Assembly (NCBI GenBank): GCA_016707895.1
Contig: JADJGV010000009.1
Span: forward strand, 1-64,000
Direction of reading: 5' to 3'
Source of the DNA: Myxococcales bacterium
GTDB taxonomy: Bacteria > Myxococcota_A > Polyangia > Haliangiales > Haliangiaceae
DNA length: 64,000 nt
In this document: positions 31,790 to 44,995 of the stretch, in pieces
Position numbering within the stretch: position 1 is the stretch's first letter
How the letters are laid out: every line of letters begins with the position of its first letter
Made by a program: the position numbers and the translations under genes
Notes under the pieces: model-generated
Seen by the model: only the letters and a program-made list of their open reading frames with translations
Database searches by the model: none
Told to the model about the DNA's origin: nothing

Positions 31790-31894
31790 CGTCGACGAGC
31801 GCGGTCGCGTCGCAACCTGCGGAGACCGCTTCGCGCACACTGTAGGTGCGCGCGCCCGGCGCGCCGAAAAATTGCCCGCGCCGCGCATCGATGT

Positions 31895-32887
31895 TTGCCT
31901 GGCTGCGTGGAGGGACCGCACATCGAGAGCGCGGCGCGGCCGTCGACCGCGACCTGGAGCGGCCCGACCCGCGTCGACATGCGGGCGCGGGCGCCGCGCG
32001 GCACGCGGCCCAGCGCGCCGCGCCGCGAGCGGCTCGGCTGCTACGAGGTCGAGTGCCAGCTCGGCGAGGGCGGCATGGCCGCGGTGTTCCTGGCGCGCCA
32101 CGCGGTGATCGATCGCGCGGTCGCGATCAAGCGGCTCGCGCCCGAGCTGGCCCACCTGCCCGAGGCCCACGCGCTGTTCCTCCGCGAGGCGCGCATCGCC
32201 GGCGCGGTGCGCCACCCCGGCGTCGTCGAGGTGTTCGACTTCGGCTACGACGCGCAGGGGCGGCCGTACTTCGTGATGGAGCTGGCGCGCGGCACCACGC
32301 TGATGGCGCGGGTGCAGCGCGGGCCGCTGCCGGTCGCGCACGCGCTCGAGATCGCCGTCGGCGTCACCGACGCGGTGGCCGCGGTGCACCGCGCCGGCTA
32401 CGTCCACCGCGACATCAAGAGCGAGAACGTGATGCTGACCGACGACGGTCGCCGCCACGTGCCCAAGCTGATCGACTTCGGCATCGCCTGCAGCCTCGAC
32501 GGCGCCGGCGCCGAGGTCGCGGCCGGCGTGGTCGGCACGCCGCGGATCATGGCGCCCGAGCAGGTCGCGCGCGAGCCGATCGACGGCCGCACCGACATCT
32601 GGGGCATCGGCGTCCTCCTGTACGAGATGATCTGCGCGCGGCCGCCGTTCGCGCCCGGCGCCTCGGTGCGCGACGATCTGCTGGCGGTCGTGACCGACGC
32701 ACCGGCGCCGCTGCCCGAGGACCTGCACCCCGACGTCGCCGACCTGATCGGCGCGTGCCTCAGCAAGGACCCCGACGGCCGGCCCGCCTCGGCCGAGGCG
32801 CTGCTCGAGGAGCTGCGCTGGGTGCAGCAGCTACACCTCGCGGCGGTCGGCAAGACCACGCGGCGCCATCGCCCGTCGTTCACCTGA
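31895..32887 (+). CDS. Soluble Ser/Thr protein kinase
   Basis: 330 residues if the TTG at 31895 starts it; ATG 31979 is a reasonable alternative and would remove a disordered 28-residue extension. The catalytic domain (about 50-315) contains GEGGMAAVF, VAIKRL, YVHRDIKSENVML, LIDFGIAC, GTPRIMAPEQ and DIWGIGVLLYEM, all typical of active PknB-like kinases. There is no membrane helix or sensor domain, so it is a short cytosolic kinase ending soon after the domain (KTTRRHRPSFT). The promoter region (31790-31894) has an AT-rich GAAAAATTG near 31865-31873. Targets are unknown. Confidence 0.88.
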   Translation: MPGCVEGPHIESAARPSTATWSGPTRVDMRARAPRGTRPSAPRRERLGCYEVECQLGEGGMAAVFLARHAVIDRAVAIKRLAPELAHLPEAHALFLREARIAGAVRHPGVVEVFDFGYDAQGRPYFVMELARGTTLMARVQRGPLPVAHALEIAVGVTDAVAAVHRAGYVHRDIKSENVMLTDDGRRHVPKLIDFGIACSLDGAGAEVAAGVVGTPRIMAPEQVAREPIDGRTDIWGIGVLLYEMICARPPFAPGASVRDDLLAVVTDAPAPLPEDLHPDVADLIGACLSKDPDGRPASAEALLEELRWVQQLHLAAVGKTTRRHRPSFT

Positions 32888-33064
32888 CGGTGGCTCGCCG
32901 CGGCCGTCGGCTTTGGCCACAGCGGCTGTAGGGATGCGCGACGTCGCAGGCGGTTCACGCGGTGTGGCGCGCCGCGTGGGCCGCTGATCTCGCGCGGATG
33001 GCGGCGTCGGTGGTGGAGGCTTGACGCTTCCCCGCTGGCCGGCGGCTTGCGATGATCGCGGATC

Positions 33065-33670
33065 ATGTCGAACCCCCGCGTCGTGTTCCCCGCCATCGCC
33101 CTCGCCGTCGGGCTCGCCGGCGTCACCTCCGCCCAGGCCCAGAACCTCAACCAGCCGCCGCCGCCGCCGGGCCCGCGGGTCGGCTGGGAGGTCGGCTTCG
33201 GCCTCTACGGCGGCGAGATCAACTGCGAGAACGAGAACGGCGACTTCTGCGACGGCGTCACCGAGGCGGGCGGCATCGATCTGCACGTGAACTACTTCTT
33301 CCGCCCCCACCTCGGCGCGTACTTCGACGTGTTCCCGATGGTCCACAGCGAGAACAACTGGACCTTCACCCACAACGTCGTGACCGCCGGCGTGAAGTGG
33401 CGCCCGGTGCCGATCCTCACGCTCACCGCCGGCCTCGGCAGCGCCCAGGCGCGGCTGCGCTACGAGACCCTGGGCCTGCAGGCCCAGTCCGACGTGGTCG
33501 GCGCGGCGCTGTTCGCCGCCGGCCTCGAGGTGGTGCGCGGGCCGAAGTGGGCGATCGACGTCCAGGCGCGCGCCGGCATCGGCTTCTACGCCGAGGACAA
33601 GAACGGCAACGGCGACCCCGACGTCGTGGGTCGGAACATCGGCGTCGGCGCGGCGATGACGTTCTTCTGA
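33065..33670 (+). CDS. Outer-membrane beta-barrel protein
   Basis: 201 residues with a signal peptide ending in AQA near residue 25. The mature part is a run of amphipathic strands: RVGWEVGFGLYGGEINCE, IDLHVNYFFRPHLGAYFDVF, NVVTAGVKWRPVPILTLTAG and KWAIDVQARAGIGFYAED, with the C-terminal strand GRNIGVGAAMTFF ending in Phe, as needed for barrel assembly. A Cys pair (NCENENGDFCDG) in an early loop may form a disulphide. It is similar to small OmpW/OmpA-like barrels with eight strands. It is convergent with a lipoprotein gene at nine bases. Confidence 0.78.
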   Translation: MSNPRVVFPAIALAVGLAGVTSAQAQNLNQPPPPPGPRVGWEVGFGLYGGEINCENENGDFCDGVTEAGGIDLHVNYFFRPHLGAYFDVFPMVHSENNWTFTHNVVTAGVKWRPVPILTLTAGLGSAQARLRYETLGLQAQSDVVGAALFAAGLEVVRGPKWAIDVQARAGIGFYAEDKNGNGDPDVVGRNIGVGAAMTFF

Positions 33671-33679
33671 CCGGCGCCG

Positions 33680-35020
33680 CTACGGCGTCGGCGCGCGCAG
33701 ATCGACCAGGCGCGTCCCGCCGCCCGTCATGCCGCCGCCGGGCGAGAACTCCCACGCGATGCGGCGCACCGCCGGCTCGCTCTCGCGGACGGCGCTGCCG
33801 GGCAGCGGCAGCTCGGCGATGATCGCCTTGATCATCAGCTGGTCGCCCTGCTTCTCGGCGGTGGGCGGCGCGCAGGGATCGTCGGGCAGCGCGTCGCCCG
33901 AGCCGGGCAGGCACAGGATGCGCGCCGGCTTGCCCGACAGCAGCAGGTACGCCGCGAGGAACGTGGCCGGCGGGACCACCGCCGGATCGTAGGTCGGGAC
34001 CAGCGCCCCCAGCGGTGAGTGGGTCTCGACATCGAAGCCGACGCGGATCGTGCCGTCGGGGGCGCGGCTGGCCACCAGGTGCGGCTGCCCGGCGTCGTTG
34101 GCGAGGTAGAACAGCTCGCCGGTGGGCAACGCGAGCGCCGGGTAGCGGTAGGCCTTGCACGCGCGACCAGCCATGCCGCTCAGCGTGTCGGCCGCCGCCT
34201 TGCACAGCGCGGCGTCGAGGTCGGCGGGCGCCGGTTCGGGGGTGCCCAGGTACGTCGGGGGTGCGGTCATCGTCGGGAGCGGCGGGGCCGACGCCGGCAA
34301 CGGCGGCGTCGCCGGCTCGAGCATCGCCAGGCCCTCGCCCTCCATCGACGACAGCTCGTGCGGCAGCACCTCGACCTGGTACCAGTACAGCCGGTGCTGG
34401 TCGCGGTTGAGCAGCGTCGGGTGCGGGTACTCCTCGACGGCGAACTGCAGCACCGGCTTGCCGCCGACGGTGGCGAACCGCGGCGCCGCGCACGGCCGCT
34501 GCGACATCGACCGTCCGGTCGGCGCGGGCCCGTCGACGCAGCGCACCTCGGCGGCCTGCAGCAGCAGCGCCGCGTACAGCCGGGCCAGCACGTCGGGCGG
34601 CGTCGCCGGCAGGTCGAGCTGCGCGGTGATCTTGCGCAGGATCTGGTCGTCGTACGGGCCGGCCTTGGCGGCGATCGGCGGGCCGCTGGGTGGCGTCAGC
34701 ACGTACGCCCAGGCCCGGGTGGGATCGTCGGTCGCCCACAGCCGCGCCACCGTGCCGGCGGCGGTGGTCAGCTCGGGCAACGGCTGTTCGACGCAGGTGG
34801 CGGCGTAGCCGAAGTAGCGGCGCGCCGCGGCGCACGCGGGCGACACCGGCGGCGGCACGATCGGCTTCCATCGATCGGCGGCGGCCGCCTGCGACCCCTT
34901 GCCGCTCCCGGCGTCACTCGCGGCCGTGGTCCCGCCACCGCCGGGCGCTGGCTTCGTCGACGACTTGCCGCACGCCGCCGCGCACGCCGCGAGGGCCACC
35001 ACCGAGATCGCGCTTCGCAT
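33680..35020 (-). CDS. Large lipoprotein of unknown function
   Basis: 446 residues from ATG 35020, with lipobox AAAC (Cys17, CAAACGKSST). A Gly/Ser linker (25-48) leads into a folded part: SPACAAARRYFGYAATCVEQ, AYVLTPPSGPPIAAKAG, YDDQILRKITAQLDLPATPP, LPTGELFYLANDAGQPHLVA, DGTIRVGFDVETHSPLGALV and a C-terminal beta unit IAWEFSPGGGMTGGGTRLVD. The segment QPHLVASRAPDGTIRVGFD looks like beta-hairpins. The pieces do not match a family I know. It is divergent from the E2-like gene by 47 bases. Confidence 0.6.
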   Translation of the reverse strand: MRSAISVVALAACAAACGKSSTKPAPGGGGTTAASDAGSGKGSQAAAADRWKPIVPPPVSPACAAARRYFGYAATCVEQPLPELTTAAGTVARLWATDDPTRAWAYVLTPPSGPPIAAKAGPYDDQILRKITAQLDLPATPPDVLARLYAALLLQAAEVRCVDGPAPTGRSMSQRPCAAPRFATVGGKPVLQFAVEEYPHPTLLNRDQHRLYWYQVEVLPHELSSMEGEGLAMLEPATPPLPASAPPLPTMTAPPTYLGTPEPAPADLDAALCKAAADTLSGMAGRACKAYRYPALALPTGELFYLANDAGQPHLVASRAPDGTIRVGFDVETHSPLGALVPTYDPAVVPPATFLAAYLLLSGKPARILCLPGSGDALPDDPCAPPTAEKQGDQLMIKAIIAELPLPGSAVRESEPAVRRIAWEFSPGGGMTGGGTRLVDLRAPTP

Positions 35021-35067
35021 CGCGCGATGCTACCCGAGCGACCGCCGCGCGGCGGCATACTGCGGCC

Positions 35068-35946
35068 ATGCTGTTCTGGCGATCCGATGGCACCCGCCTG
35101 CGCGGCCTCGACCCGATGCGCCGCATGATGCCGATGCTCATGCCGACCCGCGGCGAGGCGGTCGTGTACTACGAGCAGATCATCGACGCGACCGCGCTGG
35201 TGGCGTTCCTCGACGCGCACAACCGCGGCGACGGCCCCAAGCTCACGCCGCTGCACTGCGTGGTGGCGGCGCTGGGGCGCATGATCACCGCGCGCCCGGC
35301 GCTCGATCGCTTCGTCGCGGGGCGGCGGCTGTGGCAGCGCACGCAGCCGTCGATCGCGTTCGCGGCCAAGCGCGAGTTCGCCGACGGCGCGGCGCTCAAG
35401 ACCATCAAGCTGCCGGTGGTGACGGGCGAGGCGCTCGACGCCACCGCCGCCCGCATCCACGCCGCGGTGCACGCCGGCCGGACCCGCGACGATCGCCCGG
35501 TCGATCGCGAGATGTCGACCCTGGGCAAGCTGCCCGACTTCGTGCTGTCACCGGTCGTGCGCATGGCCCGCTGGCTCGATCGCTGGAACTGCCTGCCAGC
35601 GTCGCTGATGCGCGATGACCCGCTGTTCTCCAGCGTGTTCGTCGCCAACCTCGGCAGCCTGGGCATCGATCGCGCGTGGCACCACCTGTTCGAGCACGGC
35701 ACGGTCAGCCTGTTCTGCGTGATCGGCGGGCTGCGACCGCGGCTGGTGGTGGGGCCCGACGGCGCGCCGGCGACGCGGCCGACGCTGCGCTTGCGGTTCA
35801 CGCTCGACGAGCGGATCTGCGACGGCTACTACGCCGCGCAGTCGCTGGAGATCCTGCGCGCCGACCTCGAGGACCCGACCCGGTTCGCGGCGCCGCCGCC
35901 ACCGCCCGGCAAGACCGAGATCAACGCGGCCCGCAGCTCGCTGTGA
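35068..35946 (+). CDS. Stand-alone E2-type (2-oxoacid dehydrogenase) acyltransferase-like protein
   Basis: 292 residues without a lipoyl domain. The CAT/E2 catalytic fold is shown by VVYYEQIIDATALVAFLDAH, HCVVAALGRMITARPALDRF and GTVSLFCVIGG, plus the terminal RLRFTLDERICDGYYAAQSL. In active E2 enzymes that last block reads DHRxxDG; here the His is Glu (DERICDG), so classic acyl transfer through that His is unlikely. It may be an altered enzyme or a binding protein. Stand-alone E2-like proteins with this layout occur in myxobacteria, but the role is unknown. It ends one base before the stop of the convergent DTW gene. Confidence 0.75.
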   Translation: MLFWRSDGTRLRGLDPMRRMMPMLMPTRGEAVVYYEQIIDATALVAFLDAHNRGDGPKLTPLHCVVAALGRMITARPALDRFVAGRRLWQRTQPSIAFAAKREFADGAALKTIKLPVVTGEALDATAARIHAAVHAGRTRDDRPVDREMSTLGKLPDFVLSPVVRMARWLDRWNCLPASLMRDDPLFSSVFVANLGSLGIDRAWHHLFEHGTVSLFCVIGGLRPRLVVGPDGAPATRPTLRLRFTLDERICDGYYAAQSLEILRADLEDPTRFAAPPPPPGKTEINAARSSL

Positions 35947-35947
35947 C

Positions 35948-37135
35948 TCACGCGGCGGACGCCGGGAACCGGGCGCGCCACGCGTGGACCACCTGCGCCA
36001 GCAGCGCCACCCGCTGCCCGGCGCGCCCGGCGCCCAGCGGCGCCGGCGGCGGCCCCAGCGTCGCGGCGAAGTCCTCGAGGCTGCCGAACTTCTGGTGCAG
36101 CGCGCGCTGCACCGCGACCCGCAGGTCGAGCACCGGCACCGGCAGCGCGCCGCCCGTCGCGCACATCAGCTGCGCGCCGTGGTGGCCCCACGCGCACACC
36201 ACGTCGGTCGGGCGCGCGAACGCCGCGTAGCCGGCGAGCAGCGCGGCCAGCGGCGGCGCCGCGGTGATCGCGTCGGCGGCCAGCCGGGTGTGGTACGGCG
36301 TCGACGGCGACAGCGCGCCGCGCGGCGCGGCCAGCGCCTCGAACGTCGCGCCGGTCGCCGGGCGGTGGGCGACCCAGTGGATCAGCTCGTCGGGCTGGTG
36401 GTCGGGCGCGTCGCGGTACGGCCAGGCGTTGGCCTCGCCGACCACGCACACCAGGTCGTCCCAGCGGGTCGCGATCTCCGGCGGCAGGCGGTCCCACGGC
36501 GCGCGCGGCGGGCGCACCGGCCGCGGCCGCGGGCTCGGCTCGCTGGCCTGCCGGGCGAGCTGCGCGTCGATCATCGCGCGGAACGGCGCCAGCATCGCGC
36601 GGAACCGAGCCGGGTCGCCCTCGAGCGCGCCCAGCACGTGCATCAGCGCCTCGATCGTCGAGCAGTAGGCGTCGTCGGGCTCGCGGCGGATGCGGTACTC
36701 CGACACCTCGGGCGCGACGAACGCGTAGCGCGGCAGCGCGTGCAGCACCGGGTTGTCGCGGACCACGGTCTTGGCCTGCGACCAGGTGCCGTCGACGACC
36801 ACCAGCGTCACCGGCCCGGCCGGCGGCTCGCGCAGGATGTCGCGCGCGCCCGGCCCCGGGTACAGCAGGATCGGCGTGCGGGTCGGATCGGTCAGCGCCG
36901 CGGCCAGCGGCGCGTGGCGGCTCCAGTCGATGCCGACGTGCAGCGCCGAGCCGGGCAGGCACAGGCTGGCCATGCGCGCGGTGCCGATCGGCATGTCGCG
37001 CTCGCGCGGGTGCTGCAGGATGACGACCTTGGTGCGGGTCTCGAGCGCCGGCAGGTGCGCGCAGTAGCACACCGACGTCGGGCGCCGGCAGCGCGGGCAG
37101 CGGGCGCGCGGGGTCCACTCGGCCGGCGCGGTCAC
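35948..37135 (-). CDS. DTW-domain protein fused to a degenerate exonuclease-like domain
   Basis: 395 residues from GTG 37135, overlapping the lipB stop (GTGA). Residues 10-205 are a DTW domain (tRNA aminocarboxypropyltransferase, TapT/Tsr3-related): zinc-type CPRCRRPTSVCYC, LQHPRERDMPIGTARM, DGTWSQAK, and SEYRIRREP with STIEAL. It should use S-adenosylmethionine to modify a tRNA uridine. From about 215 a second domain resembles a DEDDh exonuclease: RWDDLVCVVGEANAWPYRD then STPYHTRLAADAITAAPPL, but with VVGEA for the usual DxE and no clear final HxxxD, so it is probably inactive or only structural. A similar fusion is unfamiliar to me. It is co-translated with lipB. Confidence 0.8.
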   Translation of the reverse strand: MTAPAEWTPRARCPRCRRPTSVCYCAHLPALETRTKVVILQHPRERDMPIGTARMASLCLPGSALHVGIDWSRHAPLAAALTDPTRTPILLYPGPGARDILREPPAGPVTLVVVDGTWSQAKTVVRDNPVLHALPRYAFVAPEVSEYRIRREPDDAYCSTIEALMHVLGALEGDPARFRAMLAPFRAMIDAQLARQASEPSPRPRPVRPPRAPWDRLPPEIATRWDDLVCVVGEANAWPYRDAPDHQPDELIHWVAHRPATGATFEALAAPRGALSPSTPYHTRLAADAITAAPPLAALLAGYAAFARPTDVVCAWGHHGAQLMCATGGALPVPVLDLRVAVQRALHQKFGSLEDFAATLGPPPAPLGAGRAGQRVALLAQVVHAWRARFPASAA

Positions 37136-37785
37136 GCCAGCGTCCGTCCCAGCGTCGCCGCCAGCTCGCGGGTCAAGATCGGCGTCACCTCGGCGACGGT
37201 CAGCGGGCGGTCGAGCTCGACCGCCATCGAGGTCATCACCGACGACGCGAACCCGCACGGGTTGATGCGCTGGAAGTACGCCAGGTCAGTGGCGACGTTG
37301 AGCGCCAGGCCGTGGAACGTCACCCAGCGGCGACACGCGATGCCGATCGAGCACAGCTTCTTGCGCGCGCCGGCGCGATCGGTGCACCACACGCCGGTGG
37401 CGCCCGGCTGGCGATCGGTGGCGAGGCCGAACCCCGCGCAGGTGCGGATCACCGCCTCCTCGAGGTTGCGCAGGAAGCGGTGCAGGTCGCGCTCGCCGTC
37501 GCCGAGCGCCAGGATCGGGTACGCCACCAGCTGGCCGGGGCCGTGGTAGGTGACGTCGCCGCCGCGCTCGATCTCGATCACCTCGACCTCGCCGGGAGCC
37601 AGCACGTTGGCCACCGCCTTCTGCGCGCGGCCCAGCGTGAACACGTGCGGGTGCTCGACCACCAGCACCCGATCGGCGCCGGCGCCGGTCTTGCGCTCGT
37701 CGACAAGCGCCAGCTGCCGGGCCCAGGCGGCGCGGTAGTCGAGCCGACCGAGGTCGTCGACGTGGAGCGGAGCGGGCGCCGGCAT
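37132..37785 (-). CDS. lipB: Octanoyltransferase LipB
   Basis: 217 residues. It moves octanoyl groups from acyl carrier protein to lipoyl domains, the first step of lipoate synthesis in the cytoplasm. Seen: PHVFTLGRAQKAVANVL, ERGGDVTYHGPGQLVAYPIL, the catalytic Lys in RKKLCSIGIACRRWVTFHG, and catalytic Cys in INPCGF. The length matches the family. It starts at ATG 37785 and its TGA overlaps the GTG of the DTW gene. lipA is not in the window. An E2-like gene lies just beyond the DTW gene but is on the other strand. Confidence 0.95.
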   Translation of the reverse strand: MPAPAPLHVDDLGRLDYRAAWARQLALVDERKTGAGADRVLVVEHPHVFTLGRAQKAVANVLAPGEVEVIEIERGGDVTYHGPGQLVAYPILALGDGERDLHRFLRNLEEAVIRTCAGFGLATDRQPGATGVWCTDRAGARKKLCSIGIACRRWVTFHGLALNVATDLAYFQRINPCGFASSVMTSMAVELDRPLTVAEVTPILTRELAATLGRTLA

Positions 37786-37838
37786 GCGAGCGGCGGCACC
37801 CTAGCACTCCTGTGGCCGGATCGCGCGGCGGCCGTGGG

Positions 37839-42052
<4,214 letters not shown>

Positions 42053-42140
42053 GCCGGCATCCTACCCGAGCGGCGTGCCGCTGACGCTCACTGGCCCGGG
42101 TCCGCGTACCACTCCGGGGGCCCCGCCGCCCGTCGGTCGC

Positions 42141-43805
42141 TCAGTCGGTCATCGCTTCCCAGCGGTCAGCGACGCGTTGCGCCGCGGCGGCGAACTCCGC
42201 ACCGACCACGACGATCCGCGCCACCACCGCGGCGAGGGCCGCGGCGCGGCTGCGTGTGACTTCGTACATCTCTGCGACGAGGACGCCGAGTTCACGGTCC
42301 GAGACGCGGATGTGTGCCTTGGCGAGCCGCTCGCGAAGCGTCGCCGAGGTCCGAAGCGCGGTCGCGGTGGTCCGCGCGGTGGCGGCGAGGCCGCGCGAGA
42401 TGATCGCGAGCGAGTCGATCACCGTGACCAGCGTCGTCGTCTGCACGGCCATCTTCAGAAACGTCGCGGGCGTGAAGAGCTGCAGCATCGCCCCGCCGCG
42501 GATGAGCCGCCCGAGCAGGAACGCACCCTCGGCGGCGTCGGGCCGGGCGCCCGTGATCCCTCGCACCACGGCGCGCCATACCTCGCGGTCGACGAGGGCG
42601 TGGGTCTTCGGGCACAGCGCCGCGAACGCGCGCCAGGCGTTCGTGAACTGATCCGCGTGGGCCCACAGCTCCCCCAGGAGCTTGTAGTTGCGGTGGGCGA
42701 ACCAGGCGATCCGGGCGGCACTCACCGCGAGCACAATCTCGGGACCGACCAGCAGACCCGTGAGGAACTCGACCTCCACCTTGACCAGCGTCACCATGCC
42801 GCGAGCGTTGTGCGCCGCGCGCGCGAGCGCTCCGAGCCACTCATCGCGGATGAAGTCGGAGGTGTTCCAGCGATAGAGGTTCCGCCCGACCGTGTAGTGC
42901 ACCGTCTGGGCGTCGACGAGCACGAGCAGCTTGCCACCATCCCAGATCGTCCCCGGGGTCAAGTCGACGGGACCGTACGAGGAGGCGACCGTCAGCTTGG
43001 TACGACCGATGTGCCGCCCGACCCAGCGAAGCGCGTCATGCCCGGTCGCGACGAGTTGTGGCTTGGCGCCCTGCGACGCGCGCACGACGTCGAGGTTGCC
43101 CGGGGCCACCGCGACGGCGAGCCGGGCCCCGAGTTGATGCTCCGCGATCTTCCGCTTTAGCAGGGTGATCACCTGCATCCGAAACGCGGGCGACGAGGCG
43201 CGGGTCAACTCGAGGGCGAGCGCGTCACCCGGTGTCGGGACGCGCAGGCGCGAGAGCAGCCTCGGTAGGTGGAGCGGCGAGATCGCGTCGACCGCGGCTT
43301 CTGCGCGATCCAGGTCAGAGGCCACGATGGCGGCGAGCAGGGCATCGTCACCCGGTCGACCGAGCCCGTCGGATCGGTCGGTGGCGCGGGCTGGGCGCCC
43401 GCCGCGCGGATCGCGCGCGCCTGGACCGCCGCGCGTCGAGCGTCGTCGCCGGTCTAGCTGGGCCCGCAACTCCATCTCCAACCCATGCTCGTCATCGCGC
43501 GGGTCGTCCACGAACGCCGCCGCACGCTCGCCGGGCGTCGCCATCATCGCCGCGCCGTCGAACTCCAGCACCTCGGGCCCGCCATCGAGTTCGTCGACGC
43601 GCCCATCGCCGAGTTCGGCGGCCGGGGCGTCGACCGCCCCGTTCCAGCTGGCGCTGAGCTCCTCGTCGGCGAGCTCGTCGGCGAGTTCCTCGTCGGCAAG
43701 CTCCTCAGCGAGCTCCTCGCTGGGCGTCGGCGCGTCGTCCGTGAGGAGCGCCGCCATCTCGGATTCGAACTGGGTCGGGTCGAACATGGTCGCCTCCGGG
43801 GTCAT
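42141..43805 (-). CDS. Unknown protein with acidic repeats and hydrophobic C-terminal part
   Basis: 554 residues from ATG 43805, overlapping the previous stop (ATGA). The N-terminus is acidic and repetitive (LAEELADEELADELADEELS, residues 32-51) and the first 165 residues look disordered, with an Arg/Gly stretch RRRRSTRGGPGARDPRG. The rest is folded and mostly helical: DALLAAIVASDLDRAEAAVD, NLDVVRASQGAKPQLVATGH, RNLYRWNTSDFIRDEWLGAL, then hydrophobic segments (VEFLTGLLVGPEIVLAVSAA near 355-375 and ALAAVVARIVVVGAEFAAAA near the end). Third-position GC looks slightly lower than in neighbours. No family is recognised. Acidic-head proteins of this type are seen as cargo or baseplate-associated proteins of contractile systems, but that is only a resemblance. 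Confidence 0.62.
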   Translation of the reverse strand: MTPEATMFDPTQFESEMAALLTDDAPTPSEELAEELADEELADELADEELSASWNGAVDAPAAELGDGRVDELDGGPEVLEFDGAAMMATPGERAAAFVDDPRDDEHGLEMELRAQLDRRRRSTRGGPGARDPRGGRPARATDRSDGLGRPGDDALLAAIVASDLDRAEAAVDAISPLHLPRLLSRLRVPTPGDALALELTRASSPAFRMQVITLLKRKIAEHQLGARLAVAVAPGNLDVVRASQGAKPQLVATGHDALRWVGRHIGRTKLTVASSYGPVDLTPGTIWDGGKLLVLVDAQTVHYTVGRNLYRWNTSDFIRDEWLGALARAAHNARGMVTLVKVEVEFLTGLLVGPEIVLAVSAARIAWFAHRNYKLLGELWAHADQFTNAWRAFAALCPKTHALVDREVWRAVVRGITGARPDAAEGAFLLGRLIRGGAMLQLFTPATFLKMAVQTTTLVTVIDSLAIISRGLAATARTTATALRTSATLRERLAKAHIRVSDRELGVLVAEMYEVTRSRAAALAAVVARIVVVGAEFAAAAQRVADRWEAMTD

Positions 43806-44995
43806 GCGAGCTGGGGCGCGGCGACGTCGGCCGCGCTCAGGTCGAGCTGGGTGAGGGCGTGGTAGGCGGTGCGGTAGCCCTCGACGCGCTGCTCGACCAG
43901 GTCGAGCCACGCCTCGAGCAGCCCGCCGGTCGCCGCGAAGTTGGGGGCCTCGACCGGCAAGACCTGGACGTCGAGCATCAGGTCGCGGCCGGTGTTGGCG
44001 CACTCGTGGTTGGCGAAGTACCGCGTCGGGTCTGGCTGGCCGGCCTTGCCGTCGCCGCGGACGAGCAGGTCGTAGGCCGCGGGCACGTACTCGTACGGCT
44101 GTTCGTACATGTCGGCGATGCCGAGGTCGCGCCGCAGGTCGCGGACGACCGCCAGGCTGCCGATGACCCACACGATGCCGTTGAGCGTCGTGGTGTAGGT
44201 GCGCCCGTACTCGAACGTCTCGCAGGTCTTCTGCAGGATGCGCAGCGTGTCGCGGATCGCGATCAGCGTCGCCGTCGACGCGCGCGCCGGCGACGCCGCG
44301 TCCTTGATCGCGACGGCGAGCTGGCGGGCGCTGTAGAACTGCAGCGCCAGCCGGATCAGCCGGTGGAACTGGATCGAGAACGCGCGGTTCGCCTGCGCCT
44401 CGCTGCCGAGCGTGGCGCCCAGCTCGGAGGTCCAGCCCAGGCAGGTGCGGTACGCCACGTCGCGGTCGCGCGTCGTCGAGCTCACCCCGGCGCGCAGGTC
44501 GCGCACCATCGCCTCGACCACCACCGTCGCGCGTCGACGCGACGCGATCGGGAAGCGGCGCAACAGCGCGTAGTCGTCGAGGAGGGACCCCACGATCTGG
44601 AACACCCCCATCCGCTCCATGAAGTACAGCCACAGCAGATCGCCGGCGAAGAGCCGGGTGAGTCGCTGCGACGTGGTGCCCCGCCGGCCGTCGACGGCGA
44701 GGCACGGGTCGGGGACCGGCCAGGTCCCGGGGTAGTGGCCAGCGCAGCCCACCGGCGCTATCAGATCACCGAGCACGCGCGGCCGCGGCGGCGCGGGGCC
44801 TTCGATCGGGGGCATCTGCCCGGCGACGAAGTACTCGCGGAAGTGCAGCGCGAGGTCGTCGGTGTCGCGATCGGCGGTCGGCGCGACCAGGGCCAGCAGC
44901 AGGTCGGTCGCTGGGTCGAACAACGCCGGCTGCGGCGGCTCCGCGGCGAATCCCGCGGCCAGGGTGTCGGTCAGCAGCTTGGTCAGATCAGGCAT
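43802..44995 (-). CDS. Unknown helical protein of the four-gene module
   Basis: 397 residues from ATG 44995, preceded by a strong ribosome site (AGGAGG, 44 bases of overlap-free text away from nothing: it lies 7 bases upstream, inside the end of the preceding gene). The protein opens MPDLTKLLTDTLAAGFAAEP and is predominantly helical. Distinct segments: YFMERMGVFQIVGSLLDDYA, IQFHRLIRLALQFYSARQL, EYGRTYTTTLNGIVWVIGSL, RYFANHECANTGRDLMLDV and PVEAPNFAATGGLLEAWLDL. There is no signal peptide, membrane helix or enzyme motif. The gene overlaps both neighbours by a few bases (13 and 4), so the module is translated as one unit. I do not recognise the family. Confidence 0.62.
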   Translation of the reverse strand: MPDLTKLLTDTLAAGFAAEPPQPALFDPATDLLLALVAPTADRDTDDLALHFREYFVAGQMPPIEGPAPPRPRVLGDLIAPVGCAGHYPGTWPVPDPCLAVDGRRGTTSQRLTRLFAGDLLWLYFMERMGVFQIVGSLLDDYALLRRFPIASRRRATVVVEAMVRDLRAGVSSTTRDRDVAYRTCLGWTSELGATLGSEAQANRAFSIQFHRLIRLALQFYSARQLAVAIKDAASPARASTATLIAIRDTLRILQKTCETFEYGRTYTTTLNGIVWVIGSLAVVRDLRRDLGIADMYEQPYEYVPAAYDLLVRGDGKAGQPDPTRYFANHECANTGRDLMLDVQVLPVEAPNFAATGGLLEAWLDLVEQRVEGYRTAYHALTQLDLSAADVAAPQLA

